DNA from: Erythrobacter sp. JK5
GTDB taxonomy: Bacteria; Pseudomonadota; Alphaproteobacteria; Sphingomonadales; Sphingomonadaceae
Reading direction: 5' to 3'
Assembly (NCBI RefSeq): GCF_018205975.1
Contig: NZ_CP073577.1
Span: 558,001-622,000, forward strand
Length of the DNA: 64,000 bases
Part shown: positions 63,875 through 64,000 of the stretch, in pieces
Layout of the letters: the number at the start of each line of letters is the position of its first letter
How positions within the stretch are numbered: position 1 is the stretch's first letter
The notes under the pieces: model-generated
What the model was told of the DNA's origin: nothing
The model's input: only the letters and a program-made list of their open reading frames with translations
Databases searched by the model: none
Position numbers and translations under genes: made by a program

Positions 63875-64000
63875 CGTGTCGAGTCGGAACTTTCGCCTTC
63901 GGTGGCCCGGTTCGTCCTCCACTGGGGCGATCTTGGCGGGCAATGGGGCGTGAACCGTTCGGTGGCGCAGATCCACGCGCTGCTGTTCATCGCCGACGAT
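63863..64000 (+). CDS. GbsR/MarR family transcriptional regulator (partial)
   Basis: Only the first 46 codons lie in the window. MTEIRVESELSPSVARFVLHWGDLGGQWGVNRSVAQIHALLFIADD matches the start of GbsR-like MarR regulators, where FV.HWG..WG..R..A...ALL is typical. No ribosome binding site is visible, in line with leaderless expression. Targets lie beyond the window edge. Confidence 0.8.
   Translation, partial: MTEIRVESELSPSVARFVLHWGDLGGQWGVNRSVAQIHALLFIADD

Overview
The window looks like a chromosomal segment of an alphaproteobacterium of the order Sphingomonadales, most probably family Erythrobacteraceae (Erythrobacter/Altererythrobacter/Qipengyuania type). The evidence is the high GC content, the alphaproteobacterial str/S10/spc/alpha ribosomal cluster without rpsD, arginine at position 88 of ribosomal protein S12, and many short palindromic repeats with a CGTCA head. 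The genus is inferred from protein character, not from a database match.

Positions 1-33000 are a mosaic of housekeeping and accessory genes. In order they include an FAD oxidoreductase, an SDR, tRNA-Gln, a GPH sugar symporter, a YghU-type glutathione enzyme, topoisomerase IB and NAD synthetase. Next come azoreductase and pirin with a divergent LysR gene, then GST, TrhO, IlvE, TlyA, TspO, UbiK, RecO and LeuB. Two envelope glycosyltransferases, a TetR gene and its divergent membrane target, MetZ, SulP and a mechanosensitive channel follow. Several divergent regulator/target pairs have palindromic operators readable between them (9198-9249, 23087-23136, 29350-29374 with 30199-30223, 63853-63874).

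Positions 33000-42500 are the accessory zone. Two divergent modules start from about 36000. To the left are a small helical protein and a PD-(D/E)XK nuclease. To the right are a small helical protein, a lipase-like protein and an ankyrin lipoprotein; this has the layout of an effector with its immunity protein. Next come two HTH genes and an AT-richer two-gene cassette encoding an uncharacterised 208-aa protein and an XRE-ImmA/IrrE metalloprotease.

Positions 42800-63700 are the translation cluster: rpsL-rpsG-fusA-tuf, then rpsJ through rplO, secY, adk, a periplasmic SRPBCC-like protein, and rpsM-rpsK-rpoA-rplQ. The window ends inside a leaderless GbsR/MarR-type regulator.

The most interesting signal is a repeat system. 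Short palindromic repeats with a CGTCA-like head occur as inverted pairs with heads pointing outward. Two such pairs enclose a small GIY-YIG nuclease gene: one intact at 17779-18066, one broken by an in-frame stop at 15186-15491. Other pairs have no gene inside and sit even between ribosomal protein genes. The layout parallels RAYT/REPIN systems, with a GIY-YIG enzyme in place of the Y1 transposase. A second family of about 105-bp repeats with compensating stem changes follows the same paired layout.
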